From Aphrophora alni (Eukaryota; Arthropoda; Insecta; Hemiptera; Aphrophoridae): DNA of 64,000 nucleotides. The DNA lies in assembly GCA_963513935.1 (NCBI GenBank), contig OY740769.1, forward strand, positions 40,389,120-40,453,119, in the 5' to 3' direction. Under the pieces are notes generated by a model that saw nothing but the letters and a program-made list of their open reading frames with translations, searched no databases and had not been told where the DNA came from. The position numbers and the translations under genes were made by a program. Every line of letters starts with the position of its first letter. The first letter of the stretch is position 1. This document shows positions 10,893 to 24,734 of the stretch, piece after piece.

Positions 10893-13200
10893 ATAGGCCT
10901 TTAATAAACGTTTTTGTTAATATGGATAAAATAGTTTTACACATTTTCCTAATATGCAACATTCGTTAGTTCATTTTGAAAAAATAGTTGTCACATTTAT
11001 TATTGGCAACTATTTGCGCCTTGTCATTCCTAAAATCTTTGCCAAATGTGTTCTCAACAGAATAAAATATATTTTAGAAATTTAAATAAATTTTAATGTA
11101 ACAGCAGATTTTTCTTGTTGAAACTTCATATTCAAAGATAAATTTTATCCTTTTTTATAAATTTAATCGTGATTTAGAACATTACTTAAGTTTTGTATTT
11201 TAAATATTTTTTTAACATTGAACATTGCATTTAATTTCTTTTTGGTAAATAGACTTTTGGAACACTTTGTATGTCATAGATAATAATTTTAAAATATCTC
11301 TTGAAATTCATTATTTGTAGGCTTGTATAGAAAATTATCTAAATATTTTATAATATCCTTTATATAATGAATGCTATTAATTTGTGGTATCGAGTTGGAT
11401 GTTTTGTTGTGCAATATTGATTGGATGACTAATAGCTTGGTTTCTTGTACTGTACTTCAAGTCAGCAATTCAAGATGATAATTTTATCATTAAGACATTG
11501 TCTTTTTGGAATAAAGGTGTATTTCTTTTATTTATTGATTGTAAACTTTTCACAAGTGTTTGTCAATATTTTAATTGATTACGGCAAGATAATGTTACAT
11601 CTGTTTTGCTTTGTTAATAACCAATTAGGAATTTTACTTGAAAAGAGAAATTAATATGAAGAATGAATCATCGACTTAAATAAGACAAAGCGTTTATCAA
11701 ATTGCCTAATGGAAATTAATATTGAATGCAGTTATGTTGGCTCATGTTCGTTTATCAAATGTACCGAACTGGGTAAAAATAAACAATGCAAAAACATTGT
11801 AAGCCTACAAACTTTCTCACACCCATCTACAATACAAAATACCAACCAAATAAAAGTATTTCAGTTTCATAATTATCAAGTATATACTATACAGGCCTCC
11901 TCTTTGATTTATACAAAATATATTTATATTTAAATGAAGTCTAAACTTGCTTAATTTGTGTGAAAATTTGAGTTCTAAGCATAAATTCTATTTGAATGAA
12001 TGAGTTTTTAATGACCTTGGTTAATGTTCGTTTTTGGAACTTATTCCAACTTGAATTTTGATTACGGCCATTAATATTCAGTTTTAAACAAATTTTAACA
12101 AAATCGATATAGTTGATTTTTATATATTAGTTTCTTGTAGCACCTTTATTGACTATTTTTTGGTGCTATCAAGAATTTTGAGATGATATTTTAATTGTAT
12201 CTTTACAGGCTACAATTTAGCAAAATTTGATAAATATCGGTTGAGCTGATTTTATGGTTTGTAAAATCCCAATTTTATGGTTTGAGTCGATTATATGGCC
12301 CAAAATACACCCACATATTACATTTTGGTGAAAAATGGTCCCCTTGTTTAGGTTTAAGGCACTGTACAGATATCATTCCAAAAAAACCACTCTTTTAGGT
12401 TAAAAGATCTGGAAATGGATATATTATCAAAAACTTGACATAGGTTTTTTTAACCCATCTCTATGTGTTGTGAAAGGATATAAATGGTTGAGTAGATGTT
12501 AGAATACTCAAACTGAAAACTCAACAAATTAGAAAGTTGGGACCATGATTTTAAATATGTATTTACAATTCTCTAGTAATTTTCTGACAAGTAGGGTATC
12601 GTTTTGTAAATTGTATCACCCACAGCACTGACTAGAGAAAATTAGTAAGTGAAGGGAAAAAAAAGGGAAGCAACTCTCTTTTATTTACATTAATTTTGTG
12701 ATTCTCCATTTTCAGCTGCAGCATCTTGGTTCTGTTAATTTTTATAATATTAAACACTTATATCTAATTAGGTGATATCTAAAAACACAAACAAAAATTG
12801 AGTTTAATATCGGTTTGTTTTAATATCTGAACTTAAATATTGATATAAATTATTTAAAATAAGAGATTTTAGATAATGTACAAGATAGCAATAAATTGAG
12901 GGTAAATAATGGGGCATTCCAACATTATCATGATTAGTGATTATTTGGCCTAAATGTTAATTGACTTAAAAGCTTGGCATTAGTTCTATTGATTAAGTAT
13001 GTTTTTAAGTGCTTATTTTACAATTTTTTTTTGTGTTAATGATTTTATCTATGGGTTTTTCCTTCATGTTTTATTTTTGTCTACATGAAGTGTGATTTGT
13101 GTGTTACATGGAATGATTAGTTTTTGACTTAATTGATTATAGGTTATGGTGAAAGTGGTGTTCACTCATAATAGATGATCTATAGTTGGTGTAAGGAACA
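10893..13200. other. AT-rich DNA, no gene seen
   Basis: No protein-like frame. Part of 12415-12480 resembles 24785-24850 (both contain a near-match to AACATAGATTTT...GACCCATC), so it belongs to a dispersed repeat. Confidence 0.5.
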
Positions 13201-13310
13201 TTTTGTAAATGTCTTGCGAACCACCTAAAAACTGAGGATAAGTTTGGTCGTAAAATTTTGTAAATGTCTTGCGAACCACCTAAAAGCTGAATATAGGTAA
13301 ATTTGGTCCC
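13201..13310. repeat. Two-copy tandem duplication, 55-bp unit
   Basis: TTTTGTAAATGTCTTGCGAA followed by CCACCTAAAA starts at 13201 and again at 13256. The remainder of each unit (AGTTTGGTCG / AATTTGGTCC) has diverged slightly. Confidence 0.85.
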
Positions 13311-14849
13311 AAATTTATGACATTTTAATTAATCGTAAGTTAATCATAGATCTCATGTTACACTGGGTGTATCATTTAAATTGAGAATTTAGAATAGGGT
13401 ATCTCAAAAATGGCATGCTTTGAATAAAAATGTTTTAGGCATAGCCTAAGCCATTTGGTATTGAGGGTAGAATCTTATGATTTTTTTTAGATATTTACTT
13501 TTCTCAAAATTACATACTCTGTTAGTCTATTGCAAAATGTCGAGTTCGGTTTGTAGGTTAGATATCAGCACATTTAATAAAATCCCAAATTTTTATGTTA
13601 AAACGAATTTGATGAGCTTTTAATATTTAAGTTTTTCAAGTGTTGAATTATAAACTTATATCAATTGTTTACATAAATAATTTTAACATATAAATTATTT
13701 TATATAAATATCATCTTACTGTGAAATCTGCTTTGAATTTCTTGTCTTTCACCTCTTATAATGTTAATATGGTTTCATTCTTTTGACAGGTAGGCTAATG
13801 CAGAAATATGAGTGTGCACTTCAATCTATATCTAATAAGATTGAACACTATCTTTAACCTTATCCAATTTTGTAAATAGTTAAAGTGGCCATTACATGGC
13901 CTTCTAGTTGCATAAAAACCAATGTTAAATTCAAATTCAGAGCCTTAAAAAAGATAATAATTTATATACAAATAATTCTAAAATTTATTATTTATTAAAA
14001 ATTTTGGCTGTACACAGGTTTAAACATACCAATAATTAGTGCTTCAAAATATTTATTTTAATTTAATATATTTATTACTTACTATATTCTTTAACAAACG
14101 AAAACAATTTTTTAGGAAATATGTACCAAACTATTTACAGAATTGAGTTTTTATTAATTTGGTTTAATCGGACATTTGACATCATTTGTGTATGTAAATA
14201 ATAATATATGATGTTTCAAGAGTGGAAATAAACTTCCGTAATTAAATGATAAACCTAGAATAGAAAAAAAGTGAAAAACACAATGTTGTGTATGTTTTTA
14301 TATACACAAATGTACGATTAAACCATGTTAATAATATGAACAATAAATCCATCATTATCAAATAACTTTAAAACAAGAACAATTAGTTTGCCCGAATATG
14401 TCCTAGTTAATTTGTGGCTACCCAACCATAACATAAACAAAACTGTTTAAATATATTGTAAAATTTCATCTACATAAAGTACTATGTATGATAAGTGACT
14501 ATCATTTTCCATGGTGGATAACTATCCATCTCCACGCTCTGGTTTGAATCTCAGAAATTAGAGGCTCTAGTGCTGTCATATAAAGGACCAACTTTTAAAT
14601 CCTCACACCAGTGTAATCTGAACCTGAACTAACAAAACTACAACAACAGACATGAGAGTATATCCAGGCAACCAATTGCCATGATACAGAGTGGTTCTTA
14701 TATTTCCGGACTCTAAATGAAAAGTATTGAGTATGGAAATTGTAAAATGTATGTTATTTAACGCAATATTTATTTTATACATTTTGTTCATTAGAAATTA
14801 CAGTTTTTAAGATGAAATAGAAATTAATTGTCCTCTATTTTGTAACAGA
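13311..14849. other. AT-rich DNA, no gene seen
   Basis: No frame with protein character, no repeat with clear borders. Confidence 0.5.
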
Positions 14850-15335
14850 CACAAATCTCCTCAACGACACATATAATATGCGATTCAGTACATTGGGTGA
14901 AATGTCCCTTACAGTCGATTATGTTGTTTTATAAATCTTGCACTGTTCTAGGATTAATGCGGTATTCTGAGTACTTAAGATAGTCTTATAGAAAAAAATC
15001 TTGGCGAGACAAATGCGGCGGCCGTGGTGACCACAGATTTTTCGATATTAATCGATCGTCGAAGAATTCACGAAACATCGTCTTTGTTTCGTTAGAGGTA
15101 TGACAGGTTGCACTGCCTTGTTGAAACCAACTATTCTATTTTCGAATGAACCACGGTGCGTTAACCTTAGTTCGAACAATCTTATTTTGGAATGTTTGAA
15201 TAATTTTTGGATTTGTACTTTGCACCTAATCAATAAATTTAGTATGACAATTGATCCATTTTGTAATAGTTTCGCCATATTTGTTCAAAAAGTGGTATAG
15301 AGCGCTTTGTTTAATGAAGAATTAAATAAGGAAGA
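14850..15335 (-). pseudogene. Second Tc1-like transposase relic
   Basis: On the minus strand a run of 50 or so codons contains WFQQGSATCHTSNET, then LWSPRPPHLS and QDFFL. This matches the QQDGATCHT...WPPRS.DL.P.DYFLW block of Tc1/IS630-type transposases. The second catalytic aspartate is missing (QQD changed to QQG), while the third (QDFFL) is present, directly followed by a stop. Downstream residues (KTIL, YSEYRI) recall the usual end of the domain. Upstream, about 40 codons with ETITKWINCH are of uncertain origin. Much of the element, including the first catalytic block, is gone, and no TIRs were found. Confidence 0.6.
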
Positions 15336-18300
15336 CAGACTAAAAATTTTTTTAGTTTGTAAATTTATTTTAAAAAAATAATTTTCATTTTGATATAATA
15401 GATATAAAGACCTTTTGACAGTACCGTACATTCTCAATATAATTTACATTGTTTCTATCAAAAATTATTATTATTATTGTTTTTTTATTGTGTAAAAATA
15501 ACCACCCTTTTAATTAATGTAAATAAGGTTTGTAAAGGAGGAAACTCTTAATTACCTTGGGAGTAAACATTAATGGGAGTAAATAAATATCTAGGGGCTG
15601 AAAATATTCACAAATTAAATATAGAAATAAAATGTTACTTAAATATTTTACAACTATCATCTTAATATTTTATTTGCTTCATAATTTGAGATAATAAAAT
15701 TGACTTTTTAATATAGTAGTTTTCAGGAAAATTTAGCCACCAAAGTTTGTCCTTTTTTCAGTAGTCAGACTGTATAACAAAATCTAATTATAAGAGGAAG
15801 AGTGGGAGAGAAGTGTCAAACCATATGAATGTAAAGGAAGGGTGAAAATGATACTTCATTGTCTACGAGGGAACTTTATATTGCATTTGAAATGTTAGCA
15901 TTTAGATTGCATAACCTGATTCCATAGACAATACTGTCTGTAAGGATATTATCATTTATGAACAATTAAAATATACTCGACAAACAGTCGAAGCTGCCTA
16001 CATTACAGGACCTGATTTTTTTTTCTTCTGTTTTTACTTTCTCACATACATATAAAGAAAGGTGTGTGATGGGTAAAAAAATCAATGTCGAGTTTTATGC
16101 GGATGTATAAATTTTGAGATCCCCCAAGTCCAAAAAAGTAGTTTTGGGAATAATGTCCGTTTTTATTTTGTACAGTGCTCTACACCCCAAACGAGTGGAC
16201 CGATTTTAATCAAATTTGTGGGTATATTTTGACCATCTGAAACTTTTTGGCTAAAACTACACCACTTGGGATCAGTATGAATATAGGGACAGTTGTTTTT
16301 ATAAAGTCGAAGTCTTCAACTGCTTTTTAAATTATACAGACTACAGACCCGGGGGGGGGGGGGGCATGATATCTGACACTTAAAATTTACCTAGCACCCA
16401 ACATGTTATATAAACGTACATATTCGTTATCAGAGGAACTTATGGTTTTATTTGATACCTTACACATAATATTTTCAAAAACAAATTTTCAACTCAATAG
16501 ATTTTGCTCCTTAACTACCACAAGGTATTTTTTTGTTACCACTATATTTTTTCTATATGTGGGAAAATACAAAAAATATAAATGCAAAGTTTTAAATATA
16601 TAGGATTTATTTTTTGTATGTATAGACTGGTTGCGACTTCCAGACAGACGAACAAACTCGTGCGTGAAATTATAAAGATCCTTGGTTTTACCTATGGACC
16701 CTAAAAACACAAAATTTAAGATATCTCAAATTCGGTTCAAGGGTTTGATTAAATTTTGTTCAAGTGAAACTTCTAATATCTCAAATAAATCGTAATCTCT
16801 CCCAATGCCGATTTGTGTGTTATCAGTAAAAAACCCCAAAATCGACCAAAAAGACTCAATTTTGCATAATTGATTCTACTGATGTGCTACAAAACTTAGT
16901 AAAATTCGAAGATTAATCACGAAAATCCGTATAAAAAATTGCAGATGAAAAAATGATATTAACTTACTGTTCAGAATTAATTAGCAAAAGACAAAAATGA
17001 ACTCTGACTATAGTTATTAAAAACTTGATTTAATCTTAGGACGTGTTTGTAGGCCTATTAATATGTTTTCAAAGACGCGTACATTTTATTATTATTATTA
17101 TTTTTTTCCGACAGCTACTGAACTGACATTTTTAAGACGAATAGTTGTGTTTGTTTTTTGTGTATCTGCTCGGATCTCTCAGCCCTGCAGATATCTTTTA
17201 ATATTGTGTTTATTAAATTGCGAATTTAATAACGCTGTAACTCGATTGTTATTAAAGATAAATTATAAATTCTTTTTAAGTATCTTTAATTGACCTATTA
17301 GAATATGTAATAATAATTATTATAGTGTTACATTTACAAAAGTTGAGAAAAATCACATTTAATTAATTTTAGGATAATTCTGTGTATCATCCTATTTAAC
17401 TTTTTTACAACTCTATACGTATTTAAAATGAGAGGTTGAACATTTTTCTATCTAAAGCAGTTCTAAAAATATTAAGCTGTTTCCATATTTTTTTACACAC
17501 ACACCTAGCTAGATTAACAAAGAGAACTAATAGCATCATGTAGGTTCTGTACAAAAAGAAACGCATTTCTTAAATTTAACCAAATTCCGCTCAAATTTAT
17601 TACAAATATTTCTGACAATTATTGTGATTTTTTTTTTAAGTTGAGTTTGTTTTTAACTAATTTGTATTTTTTAATGAAAATTCTGGCCATCACTTTAAAT
17701 TTATAATAAATTACAACTTCAGTCTTGTCACAAAATGAAAGAAACCAAACAACTTTCTATGAAATAACAACACTTTATTAACAAGATGATGTTTCAGTGA
17801 CTTCAGTTGTTACATTACATGTACACAGACTCATTAATATATACTTATCACCAAACCGTAAAAGAGAGCGAAAATAAGCTCATGTAATGCCTACAAATGA
17901 AGTCAGTATTGAGGTGTCGCCATTTTGAGACTTTACAGTCATTTGTTTTGACTACTATTCACATTCAACTAATGGTAAAATAAAATTCCGAAATTGGAAT
18001 AAAAATTATATAAAATTCTGGCTGTTATTGCTGATTTTCACAAATTTTGAGGATATTTTTTTAAACAAAATTGCTTTTAATAATAATTCTCTTATTATTT
18101 GGTGTAGGAAACGCGTTTGGGCAGATGCAGATTTTAAAGCTGCACAAAATGAGCTATTGTGGAATGTTGACGAAAACGATATTGTGTTGTTTTGTTTTTC
18201 AATATTTTTATAAATAAGGCGTCATTATTAAATATCCGTAAAAACTTTACATTAAGGAACAAATTTCTTTTTATGTTTTTGAGATTACGGTCAATTGGTG

Positions 18301-18635
18301 ACTTACTATTCTAAGCCCATGTCATAGTAGAAACTGTTATAAACATAAAAGAAATCCTTTTTCCAATAATCTCATTTTTGAAATCTTGAAGTAGCCTAAT
18401 AATTATAATAAAGTATTGTAAAATCTATCCTTCTTTCTAAATTGGAGCATTTGTTGATCGAGCAAAGCGAGGCCTTGTTTTAACACAGTCATTTGACATT
18501 TTGTTTGTTTTGTTAAACACAACTCCCGGTTATCAAATTTAGAAATAAGATTCTTTACAACGAGGGTGAATGATGTAGGTACAACTTTTCTATTTTATTT
18601 TTTTAAATGGTTAAAAATGCCACTTAAAACAGTTA
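15336..18635. other. AT-rich DNA with fragments of dispersed repeats
   Basis: No gene is supported. 16070-16260 resembles stretches near 39324 and 44410 (AAATCGATGTCGAG..., ...TGCGGA...). 16610-16700 has the CAGACAGACGAAC word shared with other sites. A run of 14 G is at 16351-16364. Confidence 0.5.
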
Positions 18636-18637
18636 TA

Positions 18638-19910
18638 CGAGGGGCGTTCAACAAGTAAAAAGACAAATAGACGTAGTGTTAAAGTGTTTTATTATATATA
18701 GGTAAAACTTTTTCTATTTTTCAACATAATCCCCCTCCATATTTATACACTTTTCCCATCGTTGTACCTACTTTTTTATACCTTCAGCAAAAAATTCTTT
18801 ACTTTGGCGTCAAAGCCAGACTTGCACTGCTGTCTTCACATCTTCATTGTTCTCAAATCTCTTACCTCGCAAAAATTGTTTCATAGGTCCAAACAAGTGA
18901 AAATCTGACAAAACCAAATCAGGACTATAAAGAGGGTGGGGTAGGACTTCCCAGTTCAACCTTTTAATAGTTTCCAGTGTTTCATAAGCTTTGTGCAGAC
19001 GAGCATTGTCTTGGAGAAAAAGCACTCCCTTACTCTGCAAACCCTGTCTCTTACTCAGAATTGCTGGCTTCACTTTTTCTTCCAGTTCTTCCCTGTAGTA
19101 CTCTCCATTAACAGTGTGCTGAGTTTTCAGGTACAGTAGTCTCAAAAAATCGTAAGCATGACTTTTCCAGCTTTTGGTTGGGTTTTGAATTTTTTCCTTA
19201 CAGGAGAAGACTCAAGTTTCCACTCCATGCTTTGGTGCTTGGACTCGGGCTTAAAGTGATGTATCCAAGTTTCATCACAAGTGACAATTCTTCCCAAAAA
19301 GCTTCTCCTTCTTCCTGATGTCGTCTTTTCAGTTCCTGGCTGATTTGAAGCCTTTCAACAGTTTTGGAACCCAACGTGTGCATGTTTTGAGGCATTTCAA
19401 CTTGTCATGAATGACTGAGTGGACGGTGCCTACACTTGTAAGACAAGGTTCAGATATTTGAGCCACTGTAATTTTTCGGTCTTCCTGAATAAGAATTTCG
19501 ATTCGGTTTTCCATCAAAGCATTTGAAACCTCAATCGGTCGGTCTAAACGTTGCACATCACTCACATTTGTTCGCCCAAGTTTGTACCGCTCTATCCACT
19601 TATAAAAGTTTGCACGGTTTATACAACTGTCCCCATATTGCCTTATCATTCTTGAATAAATTTCAGATGGTTTTGTTCCTTCAGAAAACAAAAATCTAAT
19701 AACAGTTCGTTGCCCTTCTGAAGTGCAATCTTCAAGAGAATTTGCCATTTTCAAAACATTAAAAATAAACAAACGTTCAACAATGACAAAACAGCTGTAT
19801 TAGAATGTTGACAATGTTGCCAATTCACAATATTTATAGTTATAAAATTTCCCAGGCAATTGTTTTGGAACCTGAAAAGGTTTGTCTCTTTACTTATTGA
19901 ACGCCCCTCG
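18638..19910 (-). mobile_element. mariner element, 1,273 bp, full length with 30-bp TIRs
   Basis: The ends are inverted repeats of 30 bp with two mismatches: 18638-18667 (CGAGGGGCGTTCAACAAGTA...) and the complement of 19881-19910. A TA pair flanks each end (18636-18637 and 19911-19912). The length is typical of mariner. The transposase reads from right to left. The well-kept TIRs suggest a fairly recent insertion, although the gene is broken. Confidence 0.93.
18714..19748 (-). pseudogene. mariner transposase (DD34D), frameshifted
   Basis: The span from ATG (19746-19748) to the final TAG (18714-18716) is 1,035 bp, the 345 codons usual for mariner. The N-terminus (MANSLED, then RFLFSEGTKPSEIYSRM and NFYKWIERYKLG) is the mariner helix-turn-helix region, followed by WVPKLL. 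Near 19330 the frame changes to give QISQELKRRHQEEGEAFW, then changes again for VTCDETWIHHFKP (first catalytic Asp) and KAGKVMLTIF. Near 19145 it changes once more, giving VLFLQDNARLH (second Asp), LPHPLYSPDL and SDFHLF (third Asp). Exactly 34 residues lie between the last two aspartates. Two further in-frame stops, TGA and TAG, come after QVWL. At least three frameshifts make it inactive, while all three catalytic aspartates are still encoded. Confidence 0.92.
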
Positions 19911-19912
19911 TA

Positions 19913-20888
19913 GAAATACAGTGGTTCCGAAGTTATAAATAACACATATAAAATGAACTGTTTCTCCAGGAAGATTTTATTTTACATTTATAGTTTATTC
20001 AAATTTTAGGAGTTGTCATAAGACTGAAATTGAAAATTCTGATTTTATCGGAATCGATTTTAACGACTGATCAAAGTTTTGTAAAATCTAGGGTTTATAT
20101 ACTCAACGAAGCGTATTGGTCGTCACTTCCTCAATAATGTTGGTTCAAGATTTATCGGTTAACAAAGAGAAGTGATTCCTGCAGTCAAATTTCGAATTTA
20201 TCCAACAGTGTTCAATCAAACTTTCATTAAATGTCAAGATTTACAATTTAAACAATCGTAGATCATCAAGTGAGCATTTTTTTTCTTTATACACGAACTG
20301 TATATATTTTTATTTTCTGTTTAACACCCGAATCAGTGTTTTTGGAGAGAATTTTCTTTGGGTTTTTAGAGACTACCGTACTTTTATTTAAAAATTTTAT
20401 AGTAAATTTTGAGAAAATCGTAAGTTTCAGATTTCGTATTATTTTTCTTATCTAAATTTTGATCTGATTGTTATTTAAGGAGTACAAGTGTGTGAAAAAG
20501 TTGATGCAATGCGGTGTTTATTTCTTACTGACAGTTATGATGTAATGTCAATATGTCTTGACTGTTGGATGAAATATCCCGTCAACCAATAAGCCTCCCT
20601 ACCACCTGCATACCAAAGCAGATAAGAAGTTAGAATAGGCTTATCGCCTGTCGCAGTACAGTCAGTCGTCAAGTGAATATCGTCAGAGGTGTTGTTGTTT
20701 TTGTGTGTAGTGACTGTACGTGTGGTGTGTAGTGATAATCGTTTCCGTGTTTCTTAATTAAGATATATTAGTTAGCGAATAACTTTAACAAATCTTAGTA
20801 TTTTTACTGGTTACTAAAGTTCCGGATTCCATACAAAAATGACTGGTTAATAAAGGGCTCGTAAACGCGTGTTTATACTTTAGGCTAC
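19913..20888. other. AT-rich DNA; possible promoter-like stretch at its end
   Basis: No gene is seen. 20640-20760 is richer in G and GT than its neighbours and has an arthropod-type initiator word (TCAGT at about 20661-20665) but no convincing TATA or downstream element. Confidence 0.4.
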
Positions 20889-22204
20889 AATTTTTTTTTT
20901 TCGTTATCTATTAAGATAAAATATCGTCTTGTATTCCTCTCTCTGTCCAAGGGCAATAACTTATAACAATTTTTTTTTCGTTACCCATCAGGATAAAATA
21001 TCGTCTTGTATTCCTCTCTCTGTCCAAGGGCAATAACTTATAACAATTTTTTTTCGTTGCCCATTAAGATAAAATATCGTCTTGTATTTCTTTCTTTGTC
21101 CAAGGGCAATAACTTATAACAATTTTTTTTTTCGTTACCCATCAGGATAAAATATCATTTTTTATTCCTCTCTCTGTCCAAAGGCAATAACTTATAACAA
21201 TTTTTTTTTTCGTTGCCCATTAAGATAAAATATCATTTTGTATTCCTCTCTCTGTCCAAGGGCAATAACTTATAACAAATTTTTCGTTACCCATCAAGAT
21301 AAAAATATCGTCTTGTATTCCTCTCTCTGTCCAAGGGCAATAACTTATAACAAATTTTTTCGTTACCCATCAAGATAAAATTATCGTTTTATATTCCTCT
21401 CTCTGTCCAAGGGCAATAACTTATAACAATTTTTTTTCGTTACCCATTAAGATAAAATATCATTTTGTATTCCTCTCTCTGTCCAAGGGCAATAACTTAT
21501 AACAAATTTTTTTTCGTTACCCATCAGGATAAAATATCGTCTTGTATTCCTCTCTCTGTCCAAGGGCAATAACGTATAACATTTTTTTTCGTTACCCATT
21601 AAGATAAAATATCGTATTGTATTCCTCTCTCTGTCCAAGGGCAATAACTTATAACAATTTTTTTCCGTTACCCATCAGGATAAAATATCGTCTTGTATTC
21701 CTCTCTTTGTCCAAGGGCGGCAATAACTTATAACAATTTTTTTTTCGTTACCCATCAGGATAAAATATCGTCTTGTATTTCTCTGTCTGTCCAAGGGCAA
21801 TAACTTATAACAATTTTTTTTCCCGTTACCGATTAAGATAAAATATCGTCTTGTATTCCTCTCTTTGTCCAAGGGCAATAACTTATAACAAATATTTTTT
21901 CGTTACCCATCAGGATAAAATATCGTCTTGTATTCCTCTCTCTGTCCAAGGGCAATAACTTATAACAATTTTTTTTTCGTTACTCATCAGGATAAAATAT
22001 CGTCTTCTATTCCTCTCTTTGTCTAAGGGCAATAACTTATAACAATTTTTTTTTCGTTACTCATCAGGATAAAATATCGTCTTGTATTCCTCTCTCTGTC
22101 CAAGAGCAATAACTTATAACATTTTTTTTTCGTTAGCCATTAAGATAAAACATCGTTTTGTATTCCTCTCTCTGTCCAAGGGCAATAACTTATAACAATT
22201 TTTT
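20889..22204. repeat. Minisatellite, about 17 copies of a ~78-bp unit
   Basis: Each unit consists of a T run, CGTTACCCATCAGGATAAAA, TATCGTCTTGTATTCCTCTC, TCTGTCCAAGGGCAATAACT and TATAACAA. Most length change is in the T run (units of 74-82 bp). Copies differ by a few bases (CATCAGG or CATTAAG; CGTCTTG or CATTTTG). Minus-strand open frames across it are a by-product of the repeat and not a gene. Confidence 0.97.
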
Positions 22205-22479
22205 CAATATCTACGTTTTTATATTTACTTATTTTTAAAATGTTTTCTATCACTTTTATTCTAAAATAAAGGAAGGTTTTAGCAAAAAAAAAAATTACAT
22301 TTTTAATTACCCGTATTTGTAAAAAATCTGTTGTGAAAGTACCGTTTTTTTAAAGATAATGCTTGACAAAAATTGCCACAGACATATTTAAAATACGTTT
22401 AAATGTGGTCCTAGTGATTGAAAATGTAGATGAATATAAAGAATAGTAATTAAAAATTTTTCGCATTTTTACAACACCC

Positions 22480-22590
22480 TACTTACTATTTTTTCGTCAA
22501 AATGTAAAGATTATGTCTAATTATGTTAGGCGGGAATTCATCCATAAACATCCAAACTATCATTTTACCATATAAAAAGGTGGAAAAACG
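22480..22590 (+). repeat. Dispersed repeat R1, copy 1
   Basis: Shares CAAAATGTAAAGATTA and GGCGGGAATTCATCCATAAA followed by AACTAT with copies at about 22965-23050 and 63185-63260. No ends were found. Confidence 0.6.
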
Positions 22591-22964
22591 ATATTTATCT
22601 AAAAAAATGTAATTTTAAATTCGAATTTATCTTCTAAAACCGATGCCAAATTTGAGCCCGGCTAGTTAGAATAACGTGATTCATCCACGTTGAATCATTT
22701 TCATTTTTTAATTTTATCCTCTCCTCTCTTGATAGATTCTGTGAAACACTTTCTCACTCCAAATCCATAATTTGAGTAATTCCGATCACTCGTCTCGTAA
22801 CGTGATTTCACACCAACTCTTAACCAAATCTAACCAAATGAATCCTTACATAAAAACATGGACATTTTGTAAAAAATTATCCATTGATATCTTGAAAATG
22901 TTTAAAATGAGATTGTAAGCGCCGAGATAGGTATAAAACTTAACTTTTAATGTTCTTATCTTTA

Positions 22965-23105
22965 CTACTTTTTTATTGAAATATAAAGATTAACTGAAGT
23001 AATAAACGCGATTTTATTCATAAACTTTCAGACTATGATTTGTAGAAAACACAAATTTTAAATTCATTATTTCCTAATAATGTGAGGATAGGGAAGGAAA
23101 ACGCT
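22965..23105 (+). repeat. Dispersed repeat R1, copy 2
   Basis: GAAATATAAAGATTAACTGA, ATTCATAAAC, GACTATGATTTGTAGAAAAC and GGGAAGGAAA line up with copies 1 and 3; the GGCGGGAAT core has changed to ACGCGATTT. Confidence 0.55.
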
Positions 23106-23531
23106 AATTTAAGCCTACGTAATTAAAAAAAAATAATGATTTTCTTTAAAAAAAGAAAAGTATTAGCCTATACATTTAAGTCTTTTTTCAAAATTTGCCT
23201 TTGCGTACATGTGTCTGAAATTAAAATTAAGTACACTAGAAGCAGATTAAAATCTAAGCAGAGAAAAGTGTTGTCTGAAAAACAGATATAAATCACAAGG
23301 ATCAATTAAAATATTTTCAAAATATTGATGATAGTTCTGTGGGATCCGTGAAACTATTACGTCCAAACCGATGTTGAATTTTAACTTTTCCAATTGTACT
23401 GTTAAAATCCAATCATTAAAAATATTGAAATGTTAATTTTTTCGGTAATCCTTATTTTTCCCTTTGAGGATACCTACTTCACTTGAAATTACAAAATATT
23501 TGTCATTCGTTGTTGACAAAGTGCTTGACGG

Positions 23532-24417
<886 letters not shown>

Positions 24418-24425
24418 CTGTAGAC

Positions 24426-24726
24426 TAGCGATGTTGATACTCGGGTGAAATGGATAATCGAATTAATCGGTTTCAAATGATTTCAATACTCGAATTATTA
24501 TTTTGAAATCGAGTATCTGCGCAGAATGATTTTGCGCATCGGAATCTAACTCAGTTTTACCAATCAGCGAATTACGAACGAATATTATATCGTCTCCTTG
24601 TTCCTAGTTATGAATATTTTGTCCGAATATTATATTCCGAAATCGAGGATTTTAATAATCGGAACGTTCCGAGGATTTTGATACTCGGATTCAATGAGTA
24701 TTTTAATTCGAACTCGCACATCACTA
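24426..24726. mobile_element. Non-autonomous hAT element (MITE), 301 bp, with 8-bp duplication
   Basis: CTGTAGAC lies on both sides (24418-24425 and 24727-24734) and fits the hAT target pattern nTnnnnAn. The ends TAGCGATGTT and the complement TAGTGATGTG fit the hAT end rule YARNG. Inside, ATACTCGG / CGAGTATC words recur near both ends (about 24436, 24465, 24515, 24690), like hAT subterminal repeats. No coding capacity. It sits inside a copy of another dispersed repeat. Confidence 0.88.
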
Positions 24727-24734
24727 CTGTAGAC

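Larger units (their letters stand above)
22205..23535. other. AT-rich DNA with two copies of a dispersed repeat
   Basis: No gene. Two copies of a repeat also found at 63.2 kb lie here and are listed separately. Confidence 0.5.

Noticed and set aside
17700..17780. Possible 3' end of a minus-strand transcript (AATAAA complement in CACTTTATTAAC)
   Set aside because: AATAAA is frequent in AT-rich DNA and no coding frame lies upstream.
21447..21878. Minus-strand repeated peptide (PWTKRGIQDDILS-like)
   Set aside because: It is a by-product of the ~78-bp minisatellite; unit lengths vary and break the frame.
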